The notes under the pieces are model-generated. The model was given only the letters and a program-made list of their open reading frames with translations. It made no database searches and was not told where the DNA came from. Both the position numbers and the translations under genes were made by a program. Positions 45,124-53,774 of a stretch of DNA of 64,000 bases are shown piece after piece. The stretch comes from Lachnospiraceae bacterium (lineage in GTDB: Bacteria > Bacillota > Clostridia > Lachnospirales > Lachnospiraceae), in contig JAQXTA010000041.1 of assembly GCA_029219245.1 (NCBI GenBank), positions 163,268 through 227,267 of the forward strand, given 5' to 3'. How positions within the stretch are numbered: the first letter of the stretch is position 1; the number at the start of each line of letters is the position of its first letter.

Positions 45124-46101
45124 TTATTGTATTGCCTTATATAATTCTGTCATCTGTGCATATAAATCATCTGTTGTCTTGGAATTTAAAATAATGGAAA
45201 TATAAGGATTTCCGCTGTTATCCCTTGCTAACAGAATCAGACAATGACCTGCTGCATTGGTAGTTCCGGTTTTTCCTCCGATAATCGTAACATTGCCAGG
45301 TGAATCATAATTTCCCTTGATAAATTGATTCGTTGTTTCAATTTCAATGTTTTTTTCCGCACCATCACGACTTGTATAGGTTGTACTGTAAGAGGGCATC
45401 TGAATAATTTCATTAAATAAATCGTACTTCAATGCTTCATCAAAAATCAGATATAAATCATAAGCCGTTACATAATGACCATCTTCTGTCAAACCGTTTG
45501 GGTTCATAAAATGACAGTTCGTAGCACCAATTTCCTGTGCTTCTTCGTTCATCATTTCTACAAAACCTTCTACCGAACCTCCGACTCCTTCTGCAATCAT
45601 GATAGCAACATCATTTGCGGAATAAATAAGCAAAATATGTAAAGCCTGTCCGAGTGTCATGGTATCACCCGGTTTAAGACCACATAGCTGTGCTCCCGAT
45701 TCCGTAATAATAACATTTTCTGATGCAGTCAGAACCTGATCCGGTGATCCGTATTTCAAGGCAACCAAGGCTGTCATAATTTTGGTAAGACTTGCCGGAT
45801 GCATCTGTTTGTTTGCATTTTCCGAATATAAAGTATTTAATTTATTTAAATCAAATAAAGCTGCTGCTCCAACTTCTGAAATGGTTACACTTGAACTGGA
45901 TATATTTTCGTCTGTTACACACAAATCAGCCGCAAAGGGTTCTGCTGTCTGTGCATTGTCCACTTGTACAAGTTGAAAACTGCTTACCTGATTGTTCTTT
46001 TCATATGGCATCTCATAATCAGGTGTTCCGCAACCTGTCAATGCTAATGCAACTGCAAAAAGCATACAGCCTAATGTTTTTCTATTATTTGTACATTTCA
46101 C
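45124..46101 (-). CDS. D-alanyl-D-alanine carboxypeptidase, predicted lipoprotein
   Basis: Penicillin-binding protein of the DacA/PBP5 type. The lipobox LALTGC puts Cys24 as the lipid-bearing residue. The catalytic motifs are all present: Ser104-x-x-Lys107 (ASLTKIMTAL), Ser161-x-Asn163 (YSANDV) and Lys277-Thr-Gly (GGKTGTT). It ends at 325 residues, soon after the KTG domain, so the usual C-terminal domain and amphipathic anchor are absent; lipid would replace that anchor. The start is GTG. It overlaps the mgsA stop by 17 bases. Confidence 0.88.
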   Translation of the reverse strand: MKCTNNRKTLGCMLFAVALALTGCGTPDYEMPYEKNNQVSSFQLVQVDNAQTAEPFAADLCVTDENISSSSVTISEVGAAALFDLNKLNTLYSENANKQMHPASLTKIMTALVALKYGSPDQVLTASENVIITESGAQLCGLKPGDTMTLGQALHILLIYSANDVAIMIAEGVGGSVEGFVEMMNEEAQEIGATNCHFMNPNGLTEDGHYVTAYDLYLIFDEALKYDLFNEIIQMPSYSTTYTSRDGAEKNIEIETTNQFIKGNYDSPGNVTIIGGKTGTTNAAGHCLILLARDNSGNPYISIILNSKTTDDLYAQMTELYKAIQ

Positions 46102-46480
46102 GCCACTCTAAATCTCCTCTGTCGAGCGATTTTATTAACAATTCTGCAGATGCCAGATTAGTAGCCAATGGAATATTGTACATATCGCAAAGACGCATAA
46201 TATTATTGACATCCGGTTCATGTGATTTCGGGTTCAACGGATCACGCAGAAAAATAACAATGTCAATCTGGTTATGCTCAATCTGTGCACCTATCTGCTG
46301 TTCTCCTCCCAAATGTCCTGCAAGATATTTATGGATGGATAAATTCGTTACTTCTTCAATTAACCGTCCTGTCGTACCGGTTGCATACAAATCATTTTTA
46401 CTTAAAATCCCCCGATATGCGATACAGAAATTCTGCATCAGTTTTTTCTTTGCATCATGTGCAATCAGTGCAATGTTCAT
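46085..46480 (-). CDS. mgsA: Methylglyoxal synthase MgsA
   Basis: Makes methylglyoxal from dihydroxyacetone phosphate, a bypass that relieves sugar-phosphate build-up. The 131 residues show IALIAHDAKKKLM, LYATGTTGRLIEE and AGHLGGEQQIGA (phosphate loops), and IDIVIFLRDPLNPKSHEPDV with the catalytic Asp. Length is slightly short, as normal in clostridia. It follows rodA by 29 bases. Confidence 0.94.
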   Translation of the reverse strand: MNIALIAHDAKKKLMQNFCIAYRGILSKNDLYATGTTGRLIEEVTNLSIHKYLAGHLGGEQQIGAQIEHNQIDIVIFLRDPLNPKSHEPDVNNIMRLCDMYNIPLATNLASAELLIKSLDRGDLEWREMYK

Positions 46481-46509
46481 GCTAATAGAGCCCCCTATCT
46501 ATTATTAAG

Positions 46510-47613
46510 TTATTTTTTACATTGAAGCCGTATGTTCAGTACAAATCCCACACCAATATACAGACTTACCAGTGAAGTAAGGCCATAACTGACAAAAGGA
46601 AGCGGAATTCCGGTGTTAGGAATAACGCCGGTAGCAACCGAAATGTTTATAATCCCCTGAAACCCTATTAAGGCAGCAACGCTTGCCGCTATGATAGACC
46701 CGGCAAGATCTTTTGCCTTCTTAGCTACCATAATACATTCAAATGCAATGAAAATCAATAATACAATTACGGTACAGCCACCAATAAATCCAAATTCTTC
46801 ACCAATAACCGCAAAAATGAAGTCTGTCTGTGGCTCAGAAATAAAATTACCGTTTTTGACAGAACTGATTTCATTAGTATTATATCCTTTCCCATACAAC
46901 TGTCCAGAGCCAATCGCCATTTCAGAATTCAATTGCTGATATGCCTCAGCATTGGCATATTCTTCCGGATTAAGCCATGCTAAAATTCTTGTCTGCTGAT
47001 AGGATTCGATCAACTGTTGATCCGGCTGCAGAATAATGGTAAGTACAATAATAAACGATGGAATCGCAATTGCTAATACTGTCAAAATGAACTTCCAGCT
47101 TATACCCCCTACGAACATTATAACACAAAATAAAATAATAACCATAATGCTTGTTGACATATCCGGCTGATTATAGATTAACAATAACGGAAAAGCAAAA
47201 AGGACAATACATAATAGAATGAAACGAAACGAATTCATTTTATCCTGATTGAGCATAATCAATTGTGCAAAAAATAATGTCAGCAGAATTTTTGCCGTTT
47301 CTGAGGGTTGGAATTGGATGCCGAAGATGTTAAGCCAACGCTGTGCACCACCGGCATCTACACCCATACGTTCTACCAGAATAAGCAGCACAATATTAAT
47401 CGCATATAAAATCCAATATAACCGTAAAATAACCGAATAATCAAAAAGAGAAATAACAACCATCAGGAAAAGTCCTAATAGGAACCCGGCAATCTGCCTT
47501 GTCTGCAAGGATTCTTTGGCACTTCCGATTGCCAGTATGCCAATGATGGTCAATGCAACGACCAGAAAAATCAGTTTAAAATCATAATCTCTGATACGGT
47601 ATTGCTTTATCAT
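46510..47613 (-). CDS. rodA: Rod-shape protein RodA (SEDS glycosyltransferase)
   Basis: Polymerises glycan strands of peptidoglycan during side-wall growth, paired with the class B PBP2. About ten membrane helices in 367 residues from the start at 47613 (AAGGAG upstream). The start 16 codons earlier adds a polar tail. SEDS signatures are QRWLNIFGIQFQPSE (the conserved loop), QQLNSEMAIGSGQLYGKGY, and the end GLPLPFVSYGLTSL-like FVSYGLTSLVSLY. The likely partner PBP2 is encoded about 1.9 kb away at 49509-52388, beyond minCDE. Confidence 0.93.
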   Translation of the reverse strand: MIKQYRIRDYDFKLIFLVVALTIIGILAIGSAKESLQTRQIAGFLLGLFLMVVISLFDYSVILRLYWILYAINIVLLILVERMGVDAGGAQRWLNIFGIQFQPSETAKILLTLFFAQLIMLNQDKMNSFRFILLCIVLFAFPLLLIYNQPDMSTSIMVIILFCVIMFVGGISWKFILTVLAIAIPSFIIVLTIILQPDQQLIESYQQTRILAWLNPEEYANAEAYQQLNSEMAIGSGQLYGKGYNTNEISSVKNGNFISEPQTDFIFAVIGEEFGFIGGCTVIVLLIFIAFECIMVAKKAKDLAGSIIAASVAALIGFQGIINISVATGVIPNTGIPLPFVSYGLTSLVSLYIGVGFVLNIRLQCKK

Positions 47614-47667
47614 TTGAAGTTTTTCTCCTTTCCGGTATATTGTGCCGTTACAATCAGACAACTTATA

Positions 47668-47931
47668 CTACTGTTTTAAATCCAGAATTGGAATATTAGC
47701 ATACAAAGTAGGATTTTTTAAATTTCTACCCTTGCTTCCTGTCTTGGTAATCTGAATTTCCATGCTCTTGGCATCAATTTTCATATACTTTGATATAACC
47801 TTTGCTATATCATTTTTTATCATTTCCATCATTTCCGGCGAGCAGTTTACCCGATCGGAAATCAGTAATATTTTTAGCCTATCCTTTGCAATTTCTCTGG
47901 AGCTTTTTCTTTTTAATATATTTTTAAACAA
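47668..47931 (-). CDS. minE: Cell division topological specificity factor MinE
   Basis: An 87-residue protein that drives MinD off the membrane and keeps MinCD at the poles. FKNILKRKSSREIAKDRLKI is the N-terminal MinD-binding region, followed by a beta part with AKVISKYMKID. It lies directly after minD and before rodA. Some Firmicutes use DivIVA-MinJ instead; presence of MinE indicates an oscillating Min system here. Confidence 0.9.
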   Translation of the reverse strand: MFKNILKRKSSREIAKDRLKILLISDRVNCSPEMMEMIKNDIAKVISKYMKIDAKSMEIQITKTGSKGRNLKNPTLYANIPILDLKQ

Positions 47932-47943
47932 TTCCCTTACCTC

Positions 47944-48735
47944 CTAACTCCGATGGAAAATACCAGATATCTTTGTCCAGAAAGAAATTCCCCTCTCAAA
48001 ATCCAAGAACGGAACATCTTTGCCAGTTACTCTGTAACAAATATTCTGGTATGCCTGTCCGGCAAGAGTATTGCTCCCTACCAAGGGTTCCCCCTGGTTG
48101 GTTGCAATAACAACGTTTTCATCATCCGGCACTAAACCAAGTAAAGGAATGGATAGGATATCCACAACATCGTCCGAAGACATCATATCCCCACGTTTAA
48201 TCATATCAAAACGAATTCTGTTAATAACCAAATCTATTTTCTGTATTTCATTGGCTTCTAAAAGTCCAATAATACGATCGGCATCGCGTATGGCAGAAAC
48301 CTCCGGTGTGGTAACGACCAAAGCACGGTCGGCGCCTGCAATGGCATTTTGAAACCCCTGCTCAATCCCTGCCGGACAATCCAGAATCACATAATCAAAC
48401 TGTTCTCTTAAATGACTGATCATCTTTACCATCTGTGCCGGGTTGACAGCGGTTTTATCCCTTGTCTGTGCCGAAGGCAAAAGAAATAAAGTCGGGTATC
48501 TTTTATCCCGTACAAGGGCCTGTTTGATACGGCAGTTGCCTTCTACAACATCGACCAGATTATAGACAATCCGGCTTTCCAGTCCCATGACAACATCCAG
48601 ATTCCTAAGACCGATATCCGTATCAATTAAGAGCACCTTTTTGCCCATAGCAGCAAGACCTGTACCAACGTTTGCGGTAGTAGTGGTCTTTCCTACTCCG
48701 CCTTTCCCTGATGTGACGACAATTACTTCACTCAT
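47944..48735 (-). CDS. minD: Septum-site determining ATPase MinD
   Basis: Membrane-binding ParA-type ATPase of 263 residues. The deviant Walker A GKGGVGKTTTTAN is at residues 10-22, DTDIGLRNLD and DCPAGIEQGF are the switch and Walker B regions. The C-terminus (GISFWTKISGIFHRS) is an amphipathic membrane-targeting helix. Recruits MinC to block FtsZ away from midcell. It is 12 bases ahead of minE. Confidence 0.95.
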   Translation of the reverse strand: MSEVIVVTSGKGGVGKTTTTANVGTGLAAMGKKVLLIDTDIGLRNLDVVMGLESRIVYNLVDVVEGNCRIKQALVRDKRYPTLFLLPSAQTRDKTAVNPAQMVKMISHLREQFDYVILDCPAGIEQGFQNAIAGADRALVVTTPEVSAIRDADRIIGLLEANEIQKIDLVINRIRFDMIKRGDMMSSDDVVDILSIPLLGLVPDDENVVIATNQGEPLVGSNTLAGQAYQNICYRVTGKDVPFLDFERGISFWTKISGIFHRS

Positions 48736-48780
48736 ACTTATTCCTCCAAAATGAATCGTTATCGTCCCCTGAATGAGCCT

Positions 48781-49461
48781 TTAAACAGGCAGATCATTCA
48801 GTAATTCTTTGGTAATGGCTTCCATAATAACACGACCGTCTTTTACATAAGCAATTTTAGGCTGTACCTTTGGTTTAATTGACCATTTGCTCTGTTTCTC
48901 TGAAGTTTTATATTTGAATTCACCTATTTTTAATTTTTCCGGTGACATTTCAAGCGCTACAACAAAATGTCCGTCCATTCCATTGCCTCCGGCATAAGCC
49001 TGTCCATAAAGCCCGCCAAGAATAACGATATCCTTATTGGAAATAATACAAGCACCCGGATAAACATCGCCCAGTACAATAATACTGTTTTCTGTTTCCA
49101 GAATTTGTCCGTCTTTCAGAACACCTTTATAAAATTGTCCTGCATTTTCCATTTCTTTCTGATGAAACTCAAGTTTTTTCAATGCACGTACATAATTCTG
49201 GTTTGTTTCACAATCTTTCCCAATAACACAGACAATATTCAAAGAAGAATTTGCAGATATTGTATCAATAATTTTTCTTTCTTCTGCCTCCGTTAATTTT
49301 CTTCCTTCAAAGGACAACCCCATTTTTGCATCCTTAAAGAAGTGAGCAGACTCTCTGAATTTTAAGGCAATTTCCTTAAGCAGCTTATCAAAAGAAATTT
49401 CTTCATCCAAATAAAGTGATAAACCGTTTGGAAAGCTTTTAATGATAACTGGATTTTTCAT
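48781..49461 (-). CDS. minC: Septum-site determining protein MinC
   Basis: FtsZ assembly inhibitor of 226 residues. The N-terminal FtsZ-binding domain is at about 1-100, and the C-terminal beta-helix at about 110-220 has IIVLGDVYPGACIISNKDIVILGGLYGQAYAG (residues 125-156), with GxVxPGA and GxLxGxAxAG signatures. GAGGAATC precedes the ATG. It is read after PBP2 and before minD. Confidence 0.92.
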   Translation of the reverse strand: MKNPVIIKSFPNGLSLYLDEEISFDKLLKEIALKFRESAHFFKDAKMGLSFEGRKLTEAEERKIIDTISANSSLNIVCVIGKDCETNQNYVRALKKLEFHQKEMENAGQFYKGVLKDGQILETENSIIVLGDVYPGACIISNKDIVILGGLYGQAYAGGNGMDGHFVVALEMSPEKLKIGEFKYKTSEKQSKWSIKPKVQPKIAYVKDGRVIMEAITKELLNDLPV

Positions 49462-49508
49462 AGTGATTCCTCTATTCTCTCTTATCCTGACGGATTGTTC
49501 TTCTTATC

Positions 49509-52388
49509 TTAATCTCCATTTACCGTACCACCTGCCAGTGTACCTGCAGTGCCGGTAATAATTTCGTTTTCCTCGGCAAGTCCGTAATAATATTTATAAA
49601 CATCTTTTGCGATCTGTGCCGCATAATCGGAAGTATAACCATTTGCAACACGTACGACAACACTGATTTCCGGATCTTCGTAAGGAGCATAACTGACAAA
49701 CAACGCATGGTTCGGACGTTTCTTATTTTCCTGGGCGGTACCGGTTTTTCCGGCAACATTGACACCAAGGTCAGAATAATAGGATTTCCCTTCTACTACT
49801 TTACGCATACCAAGATGGATCGCGTTCCAATAGGAAGAATCCATATCGATCCGGTTACGAACCTGAGCTTGATTCTCTTTCAGTAAAGTTCCATTGTGAT
49901 CGGTTATTTTATCTATTAATGTTAAATTATAGCATGTTCCGCTGTTTGCAACAGTAGTAACATATCGCGCAATGCCAACGGTGGTATAGTTATTGGTGCC
50001 CTGTCCGATGGCAGAACGGACTGCATCTGTGTCGGAAACTTCGGGTGCATATTCTTCAATTTCTACTCCGGAAGTTTCTGATAAGCCATACATATCGGCA
50101 TACTTTGCAAGTTTATTCAAACCAACGTCACTGTTATAGGAATCTCCTACAATACCTAGTCGGTAACCGACTTCGTAAAAAAACCAGTTGCAGGAATGTT
50201 GGATACCACCTGTTACATTTAAGGGACCATGAGCACCTCTGCTTGAATAAATCCAGCATCTTGCCTCAGGAGAAATCTTATCGAATACACCGACGCAGGT
50301 AATGGTATCGGTCGGAGAAATCACATTTTCCATCAGCCCGGCAGTTGCAGAGACCATCTTAAAGGTAGAACCCGGTGCTGTTTTCTGCTGGGTTGCATAA
50401 TTCAGCAGCGGATACGACAAATCATTTCGCAGACTGGCAAAATAAGCGGCATCTACTCCATTGGCCATTTTGTTGTTATCGTAACTTGGATAAGAAACCA
50501 AAGCCAGTACATCGCCCGAATTGACATCGGTAATGACAATGGAACCTGAATAGGGATCTAACGCAAGCTGAGCCGGTGTAATATCCAGATTTTCAATCCG
50601 GTTTCTCATAAAGGTATATGCCGTTATAGAGCCACTTTCAAATTTCCGGTATTCTTCTTCATCTAACTCTACAACATTCTGCTCCAGAAGTAACTGACAA
50701 ATCTGTTTTCCGGTAATTTCATCCTTATTTATCATATAACGATATATTTTTTTCTGAAAATCAACATTGGAATCCAACTGTTCAAAAATATAATTTACAA
50801 TGCAGTTATAAATTTCCTGGGAGTCAGAATATTGGGATACAATCTCCAGTTTGGAAACATCCACCCAGTTTTGTGCTATGGCATAATTCAGATATTCGTT
50901 AAGACTGATGACCTCTTCCTTACTCCATGCAAGATAGGTTTCATCTTCCTTATCTATGGTATCTTCTAACAAAATACCCTTATCATAAAGCATTGACACA
51001 ATAAAGCTTTCATAGACCTGATACTCTTTGGTAAGATCCTTATATGGAGTGAAGAGCTGTTTTAATTCTTCGTCCAGCTTTTCAAAAACATAAGCTTTTT
51101 TGTCAATGTATGTTTCCAGTACGGCTTTTTCCGTTTCACCGGCATATTCTGAAAAAAAATGACTGGTATCAATAATATTATTGTTAAAGCAGGCATAGTA
51201 GACATCATAAATTGGAATGACAATATCACCACTGAAATTTTCCGGTGGATTATATTCTTTAATATTCTGAATTTTTGCCAGCAAAATACTGGCAAGCTTA
51301 GATTCCAAAATATGATACGCTGCTTTTTGAAGTTCCGAATCAATTGTCAGATATACATCATTTCCTGCAACTGCTTCTACTCGGTCACTTGTTTTAATTA
51401 CTTTTCCGAGATTATCCACATAGACAATCTCGGAGCCTTTCGTACCTTGCAATTCCGTTTCCATGGAAGCCTCAATACCGGATTTTCCGACCGTATCATT
51501 TAAATCATATTTCGGATTGGTTGCCTGCAATGTCTGTAGCTCTTCGTTAGAAACTTTTCCGGTGTAGCCAAGAATCTGTGCGAAATAGACACTGTCATTG
51601 TATTTCCGCATTGTGCCCTCAGAGATAGCTACACCTTCCAGAACATCCGAATTTTCCATAACAACGGCTACCGTTTCCTCTGATACATTGTTCGCGACCG
51701 TAGTCGAAATATATTTCTGATAGCTGTTGGCACTCATGGCATAACGAATCGTCAGGATTTTCAAGACTTCTTCTTTTGTATAACCAAGCCCCTCTTGAAA
51801 GGAATTTTTATCATTTTCATCGGTATAATCACCGATTCCATAACGTGATGTACTACATAGATAGCGGATGACTTCATCCGGCGTGGCATCTTTTTCCTTT
51901 TCTTTCAGGTCATCAATTTTCAGACGTCCGTAGACATCGGCAAGAAAACGCAGAAGCTGTGTTCCTTCCAGATTAAACTGATAATTACCGTTGCTGTCTA
52001 AAACAATATTAAAATCATTGATGATACTGTCACCGTTTTTTTCAATCATCTGAATTAACTGGTAAATTGTATAATTTAATTTTGCATTTTTTTCACGTCC
52101 CGATTCAAAAACATCCTCTATCGTAACCGAATAAGCAAGTTCATTGTATGCCAGAAGGACACCGTTTTTATCATAAATATTCCCTCTTGTAGAGGCAATG
52201 GAACGTTCTTTCGTAATTTTTAATTGAAAATTATTAAAATATTCTTCTCCATGAACAATCTGGAGTTGGAAAATGGTATAAATCAGGTAACTGCCAAGTC
52301 CGAAAAGAACCAGAATAAGTACAATCAGTCTGGAAGTTACCATATTGAAAATATTTTCTTTCAAATGTTCCCAAAGACGCTCAAACAA
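49509..52388 (-). CDS. mrdA: Class B penicillin-binding protein PBP2 with a large insertion
   Basis: Elongation transpeptidase. It has 959 residues, far longer than the usual 600-700. One N-terminal membrane helix (about 21-40), a dimerisation domain starting with RGNIYDKNGVLLA, then LTIDSELQKAAYHI (347-360). A segment of about 235 residues (370-605) has no PBP motif and interrupts before ALDPYSGSIVI (609). The transpeptidase has Ser674-x-x-Lys677 (APGSTFK), Ser732-Cys-Asn and Lys881-Thr-Gly. It overlaps mreD by eight bases. The insertion is helical and acidic; its role is unknown. Confidence 0.9.
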   Translation of the reverse strand: MFERLWEHLKENIFNMVTSRLIVLILVLFGLGSYLIYTIFQLQIVHGEEYFNNFQLKITKERSIASTRGNIYDKNGVLLAYNELAYSVTIEDVFESGREKNAKLNYTIYQLIQMIEKNGDSIINDFNIVLDSNGNYQFNLEGTQLLRFLADVYGRLKIDDLKEKEKDATPDEVIRYLCSTSRYGIGDYTDENDKNSFQEGLGYTKEEVLKILTIRYAMSANSYQKYISTTVANNVSEETVAVVMENSDVLEGVAISEGTMRKYNDSVYFAQILGYTGKVSNEELQTLQATNPKYDLNDTVGKSGIEASMETELQGTKGSEIVYVDNLGKVIKTSDRVEAVAGNDVYLTIDSELQKAAYHILESKLASILLAKIQNIKEYNPPENFSGDIVIPIYDVYYACFNNNIIDTSHFFSEYAGETEKAVLETYIDKKAYVFEKLDEELKQLFTPYKDLTKEYQVYESFIVSMLYDKGILLEDTIDKEDETYLAWSKEEVISLNEYLNYAIAQNWVDVSKLEIVSQYSDSQEIYNCIVNYIFEQLDSNVDFQKKIYRYMINKDEITGKQICQLLLEQNVVELDEEEYRKFESGSITAYTFMRNRIENLDITPAQLALDPYSGSIVITDVNSGDVLALVSYPSYDNNKMANGVDAAYFASLRNDLSYPLLNYATQQKTAPGSTFKMVSATAGLMENVISPTDTITCVGVFDKISPEARCWIYSSRGAHGPLNVTGGIQHSCNWFFYEVGYRLGIVGDSYNSDVGLNKLAKYADMYGLSETSGVEIEEYAPEVSDTDAVRSAIGQGTNNYTTVGIARYVTTVANSGTCYNLTLIDKITDHNGTLLKENQAQVRNRIDMDSSYWNAIHLGMRKVVEGKSYYSDLGVNVAGKTGTAQENKKRPNHALFVSYAPYEDPEISVVVRVANGYTSDYAAQIAKDVYKYYYGLAEENEIITGTAGTLAGGTVNGD

Positions 52389-52899
52389 ACTTCTTCTCGC
52401 TCCTTTTCTCTGTTCGTTCCAGTCTGTGATTTACCCACAGGATAACCGGATACAAAAACAATGTGACTACAATGGTATAAACAATTTCAGGCAGAATAAT
52501 GTGAACCAGATAATACTGGAAATCAAATCTTCCACGCAATAGAAATAAAATGACATAACAGGTTATGCCGTATACAAAATCACTGCATAAAATTAACGTA
52601 ATCGGAAGTTTAATATCTTCCGGATAAAATATGGTTGTAAATTTCCCATTTACATACCCAATGTACATATAAATTAATGAGTAAAATCCAATTACGGAGC
52701 CAAAGAAAATATCAATTAATAAACCACTGAAAAAACCAATCAATAGTCCTGTTTTCTCACCTCTCATGAAGCCAAAGGATGCCGTTAATACAATGAGCAA
52801 ATTGGGAACGATTCCACCAAAAGCAAGCGCACGAAAAACAGTGCACTGCAATAGAAAACATAGAAAAATAAAAAGTGCGCTTACAATGCCTCTTTTCAT
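52381..52899 (-). CDS. mreD: Rod-shape-determining protein MreD
   Basis: Membrane protein of 172 residues with about five helices and no catalytic site. It links MreC to the inner part of the elongasome. Family features are the very hydrophobic N-terminus (IVSALFIFLCFLLQCTVF), GIVPNLLIVLTASFGFMRGEK, and ILPEIVYTIVVTLFLYP. It lies between mreC and PBP2, the usual order. The overlap with the next gene is eight bases. Confidence 0.88.
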   Translation of the reverse strand: MKRGIVSALFIFLCFLLQCTVFRALAFGGIVPNLLIVLTASFGFMRGEKTGLLIGFFSGLLIDIFFGSVIGFYSLIYMYIGYVNGKFTTIFYPEDIKLPITLILCSDFVYGITCYVILFLLRGRFDFQYYLVHIILPEIVYTIVVTLFLYPVILWVNHRLERTEKRSEKKFV

Positions 52900-52904
52900 T
52901 TATT

Positions 52905-53774
52905 TTACTCCTCAACCTTCTGTTTTAACTCCAAAATAACCAGTACTTCTTCGAGATGTTCAAAATCAACAGCCGGTGTAATATAACCGGATTTTGTTAG
53001 ATTATTGGAATCCCTGTTAATCGTGTTGATATAACCGATTAAAATACCCGGAAGATATTTATCACTGATGTTGGAAGTTACTATTTTATCCCCTTCAACA
53101 ACTTTATTATCGCTGTCAACAAGCTGCTCAAAAGAAATAACTCCCGATGCGTATAATTGCAAATCACCGGACACAATCATATTATCGGAACTGGACAATA
53201 CCATGGCACTGACGTTAGAATCATCGGCAATAATTGCTTTTACCTTGGCCCAATTCGGACCAATATCTACAATGCGCCCAACAAGCCCGCTTCCCGCAAT
53301 TACATTCATATCCACAGTAATACCATCATCTGAACCCTTGTTTATGACAAAAGAATAAAACCAGTTACCGGAGTCTCTGGCGATAATTCTGGCTCCCACC
53401 TTCTCATATTCGTCATATTGGGCATCCAGTTTATATAATTCCCGAAGGTTTGTCAGTTCATAACGGTCCTGTTGCAAGCGGGTATTTTCAATCATCAGTT
53501 CATCTACCTGTTTCTTTAAGGACTCATTTTCCGCAATCAGATCTTTTATCTGTCCAAGTTCTTCGGAACGATTGCTTAAAAAGCTTCCCATTGCACTGAT
53601 TCCTTCTTCAAAGGGCACAATGATATAACCGGCAATCACACTGAGCGAACCGCTGAAAATATTCGTGTTAAATGTAAGCAATACCATACCGGTACATAGA
53701 ATTGTTAAAATAAAAAGGAGATATTTACTCGGCAGGGTAAATTTTTCTCCTTTTCTTTTTACGACTGGACTCAT
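52905..53774 (-). CDS. mreC: Rod-shape-determining protein MreC
   Basis: Elongasome scaffold with one N-terminal membrane helix (residues about 18-36), a coiled coil (ENESLKKQVDELMIENTRLQ, about 84-103) and the beta-barrel domain. Family features are ARIIARDSGNWFYSFVINKGSDDG (about 126-149), AGSGLVGRIVDIGPNWAKV. 289 residues. It overlaps the mreB stop by four bases, so the pair is coupled. Confidence 0.92.
   Translation of the reverse strand: MSPVVKRKGEKFTLPSKYLLFILTILCTGMVLLTFNTNIFSGSLSVIAGYIIVPFEEGISAMGSFLSNRSEELGQIKDLIAENESLKKQVDELMIENTRLQQDRYELTNLRELYKLDAQYDEYEKVGARIIARDSGNWFYSFVINKGSDDGITVDMNVIAGSGLVGRIVDIGPNWAKVKAIIADDSNVSAMVLSSSDNMIVSGDLQLYASGVISFEQLVDSDNKVVEGDKIVTSNISDKYLPGILIGYINTINRDSNNLTKSGYITPAVDFEHLEEVLVILELKQKVEE

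Noticed and set aside
45792..46508. A 238-codon plus-strand frame antisense to the DacA-like gene and mgsA
   Set aside because: Both genes below it have intact active-site motifs, and the antisense frame has none.
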